A stretch of 7,972 bases of DNA, taken from contig DAOVMD010000127.1 in the NCBI GenBank assembly GCA_030630935.1, forward strand, positions 1-7,972, given 5' to 3'. Below are positions 7,304 to 7,972 of this stretch, piece by piece; positions within the stretch are counted from its first letter, which is position 1; every line of letters starts with the position of its first letter. The position numbers were made by a program, and so were the translations under genes. This DNA is from Candidatus Mcinerneyibacteriota bacterium. Lineage in GTDB: Bacteria; AUK180; JAQVHJ01. The notes beneath the pieces are model-generated. The model was not told where the DNA came from. It saw only the letters and a list, made by a program, of their open reading frames with translations, and did not search any database.

Positions 7304-7316
7304 AGGCAAGATGCCT
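7304..7316 (+). repeat. Small hairpin AGGCA-AGA-TGCCT
   Basis: A 5-bp stem with a 3-base loop lies 9 bases after the preceding hairpin. The phrase GGCAAGATGCCTGTGTTAC looks like a short dispersed intergenic repeat that I recall from several environmental bacterial genomes; this is recollection, not a search. Confidence 0.35.
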
Positions 7317-7343
7317 GTGTTACATTTCGAAGAGAAAACATTA

Positions 7344-7378
7344 GATTGCCGCGGTCACTATGTTCCCTCGCAATGACA
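7344..7378 (+). repeat. Dispersed-repeat-like element (reverse strand begins TGTCATTGCGAGG)
   Basis: Forward ends are GATTGCCGCGGTCAC and CCCTCGCAATGACA; the termini ATTGC and GCAAT are inverted. The reverse complement resembles a widespread small intergenic repeat of the form CATTGCGAGG...GCAATC known from diverse bacteria. Single copy in this window. It is probably a non-autonomous element with no coding role. Confidence 0.4.
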
Positions 7379-7464
7379 AAATAGAGTCATCGAACAAACC
7401 CAACATAACTCATTGACTTTTTCCCTTAAAATAAAAAATATTCCTTAGAATTAGGGTGGCGGCC

Positions 7465-7478
7465 TATGACTTATGACT
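7465..7478 (+). repeat. Tandem heptamer TATGACT x2
   Basis: Two exact copies of TATGACT sit at the left border of the conserved leader of copy 3. The matching place in copy 2 (near 2964-2976) has TCACTTATGACTT, so one heptamer is altered there. The tract marks where the upstream homology of the modules fades. Confidence 0.55.
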
Positions 7479-7529
7479 TAAAAAAGATATCCGGGAGCTA
7501 AGAACCTGTTAAGATTTCCCTTTGGAATT
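7469..7529 (+). repeat. Conserved leader upstream of the copy 3 long gene
   Basis: Matches 2966-3026 with 6 mismatches and no indel, including the in-frame TAA (7479-7481) and the TTTCCCTTTGGAATT before the TTG. It again has no Shine-Dalgarno. Confidence 0.8.
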
Positions 7530-7549
7530 TTGAAGAAATATGATATAAT
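7522..7549 (+). promoter_or_regulatory. Extended -10 promoter-like sequence across the start of the copy 3 long gene
   Basis: TTGGAA (7522-7527), 16 bp, then TGATATAAT with TATAAT at 7544-7549: the same arrangement as at 3019-3046. Functional only if the true translation start lies further downstream, for example at the conserved ATG of MGLTEG. Confidence 0.3.
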
Positions 7550-7972
7550 ATATTTAAAGGCATTATTAGAAGATGGAAATACGATTGAAACATTTTATAA
7601 TATCCCGGAACTTAATAATCAAGATCGGTTTAAGTCAATGGGTTTAACTGAAGGAGTTGAAATCTTTGATGATACGGCAAGTCGTATCTTTGACTGTGTA
7701 ATGAAAACAATTGATGATGAAAGTATAAAATTCGGATATACAATTATTGGAACTACAACTGCAGAAGAAGATCAGATAAGGTTGAAAAATATTACTTTTC
7801 AAACCGATGATCCTGTTATTTCAGATTTAAACTCAATCCCTAATGAACACAGTAACGGTTCAATTTGGGATCCTCGAATTAGTTCTTCCGGAGAGATTTA
7901 TTATTATAAAAACTGGTGTCCTCCATATGAGATTTATATAAGTTCAAATTTACCTGAGAGTTGGAGTAGGGA
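7530..7972 (+). CDS. N-terminal part of a third propeller/metzincin-type protein (copy 3, 3'-partial)
   Basis: The frame from TTG 7530 is open to the right edge and gives 147 codons. It begins MKKYDIIYLKALLEDG and aligns along its whole length with residues 1-142 of the copy 2 protein at roughly 82% identity by eye, including IWDPRISSSGEIYYYK. Five extra codons are present (GYTIIGTTTAEEDQI against GYTVVSEDQI). As in copy 2, there is no ATG, Shine-Dalgarno or signal peptide at the start, and an in-frame stop lies in the leader. The C-terminal domain is outside the window, so whether it is an active protease is unknown. Confidence 0.85.
   Translation, partial: MKKYDIIYLKALLEDGNTIETFYNIPELNNQDRFKSMGLTEGVEIFDDTASRIFDCVMKTIDDESIKFGYTIIGTTTAEEDQIRLKNITFQTDDPVISDLNSIPNEHSNGSIWDPRISSSGEIYYYKNWCPPYEIYISSNLPESWSR

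Overview
The window is accessory DNA of low G+C (about one third G+C by eye) from a bacterium I cannot place. Standard stops are used (TGA and TAA), the two small genes have strong Shine-Dalgarno sites, and the predicted products look secreted and calcium-dependent. The spacers contain short dispersed repeats of a kind I remember from many environmental bacterial genomes. No RNA gene, transposase, CRISPR array or housekeeping gene was found.

The layout is a head-to-tail array of one two-gene module, seen in three copies. Copy 1 runs off the left edge: the 3' part of a long gene (1-1850) plus its partner gene (1855-2775). Copy 2 is complete: long gene 3027-6347 and partner 6364-7275. Copy 3 begins at 7530 and runs off the right edge. 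The spacers (2776-3026 and 7276-7529) end in the same conserved ~61-bp leader. They also hold a perfect 30-bp palindrome (first spacer) and small hairpins plus a dispersed-repeat-like element (second spacer). Matching points lie 3909 bp apart (copy 1 to 2) and 4503 bp apart (copy 2 to 3), so the units differ in length.

The long gene encodes, in order, a probable beta-propeller-like region, an Ig-like beta region, a short Asp-rich calcium-type loop and a C-terminal metzincin-like zinc metallopeptidase domain. The propeller-side DNA is nearly identical between copies 1 and 2, about 91% at the protein level. It stops matching abruptly at a domain boundary (about 566 / 4469), after which the copies are only distantly related. 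Copy 2 keeps the full zinc motif HELGHSYGLDH and a Met-turn candidate. Copy 1 has HEMGNIFALKD, so its second zinc-binding His is Asn and it is probably inactive.

The partner gene starts 4 or 16 bp after the long gene and encodes a secreted two-domain beta protein. Its N-terminal half differs between copies, and in copy 1 it recalls Ig-like or BsuPI-like inhibitor folds. Its C-terminal half is a shared secreted-protein domain. Binding or regulation of the protease by the partner is an inference from gene order only.

The oddest aspect is the 5' end of the long genes. They have no ATG at the start, no Shine-Dalgarno and no signal peptide, although the domains look extracellular and the partners have clear signal peptides. 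The same abrupt start lies in a leader conserved between copies 2 and 3. The array may therefore be a set of 5'-truncated donor cassettes that recombine with a complete gene elsewhere, or the genes may use an unusual start. A short segment (nt 81-240) has an excess of amino-acid-changing differences between copies 1 and 2 next to a segment with almost only silent ones, which fits diversification of a surface loop.
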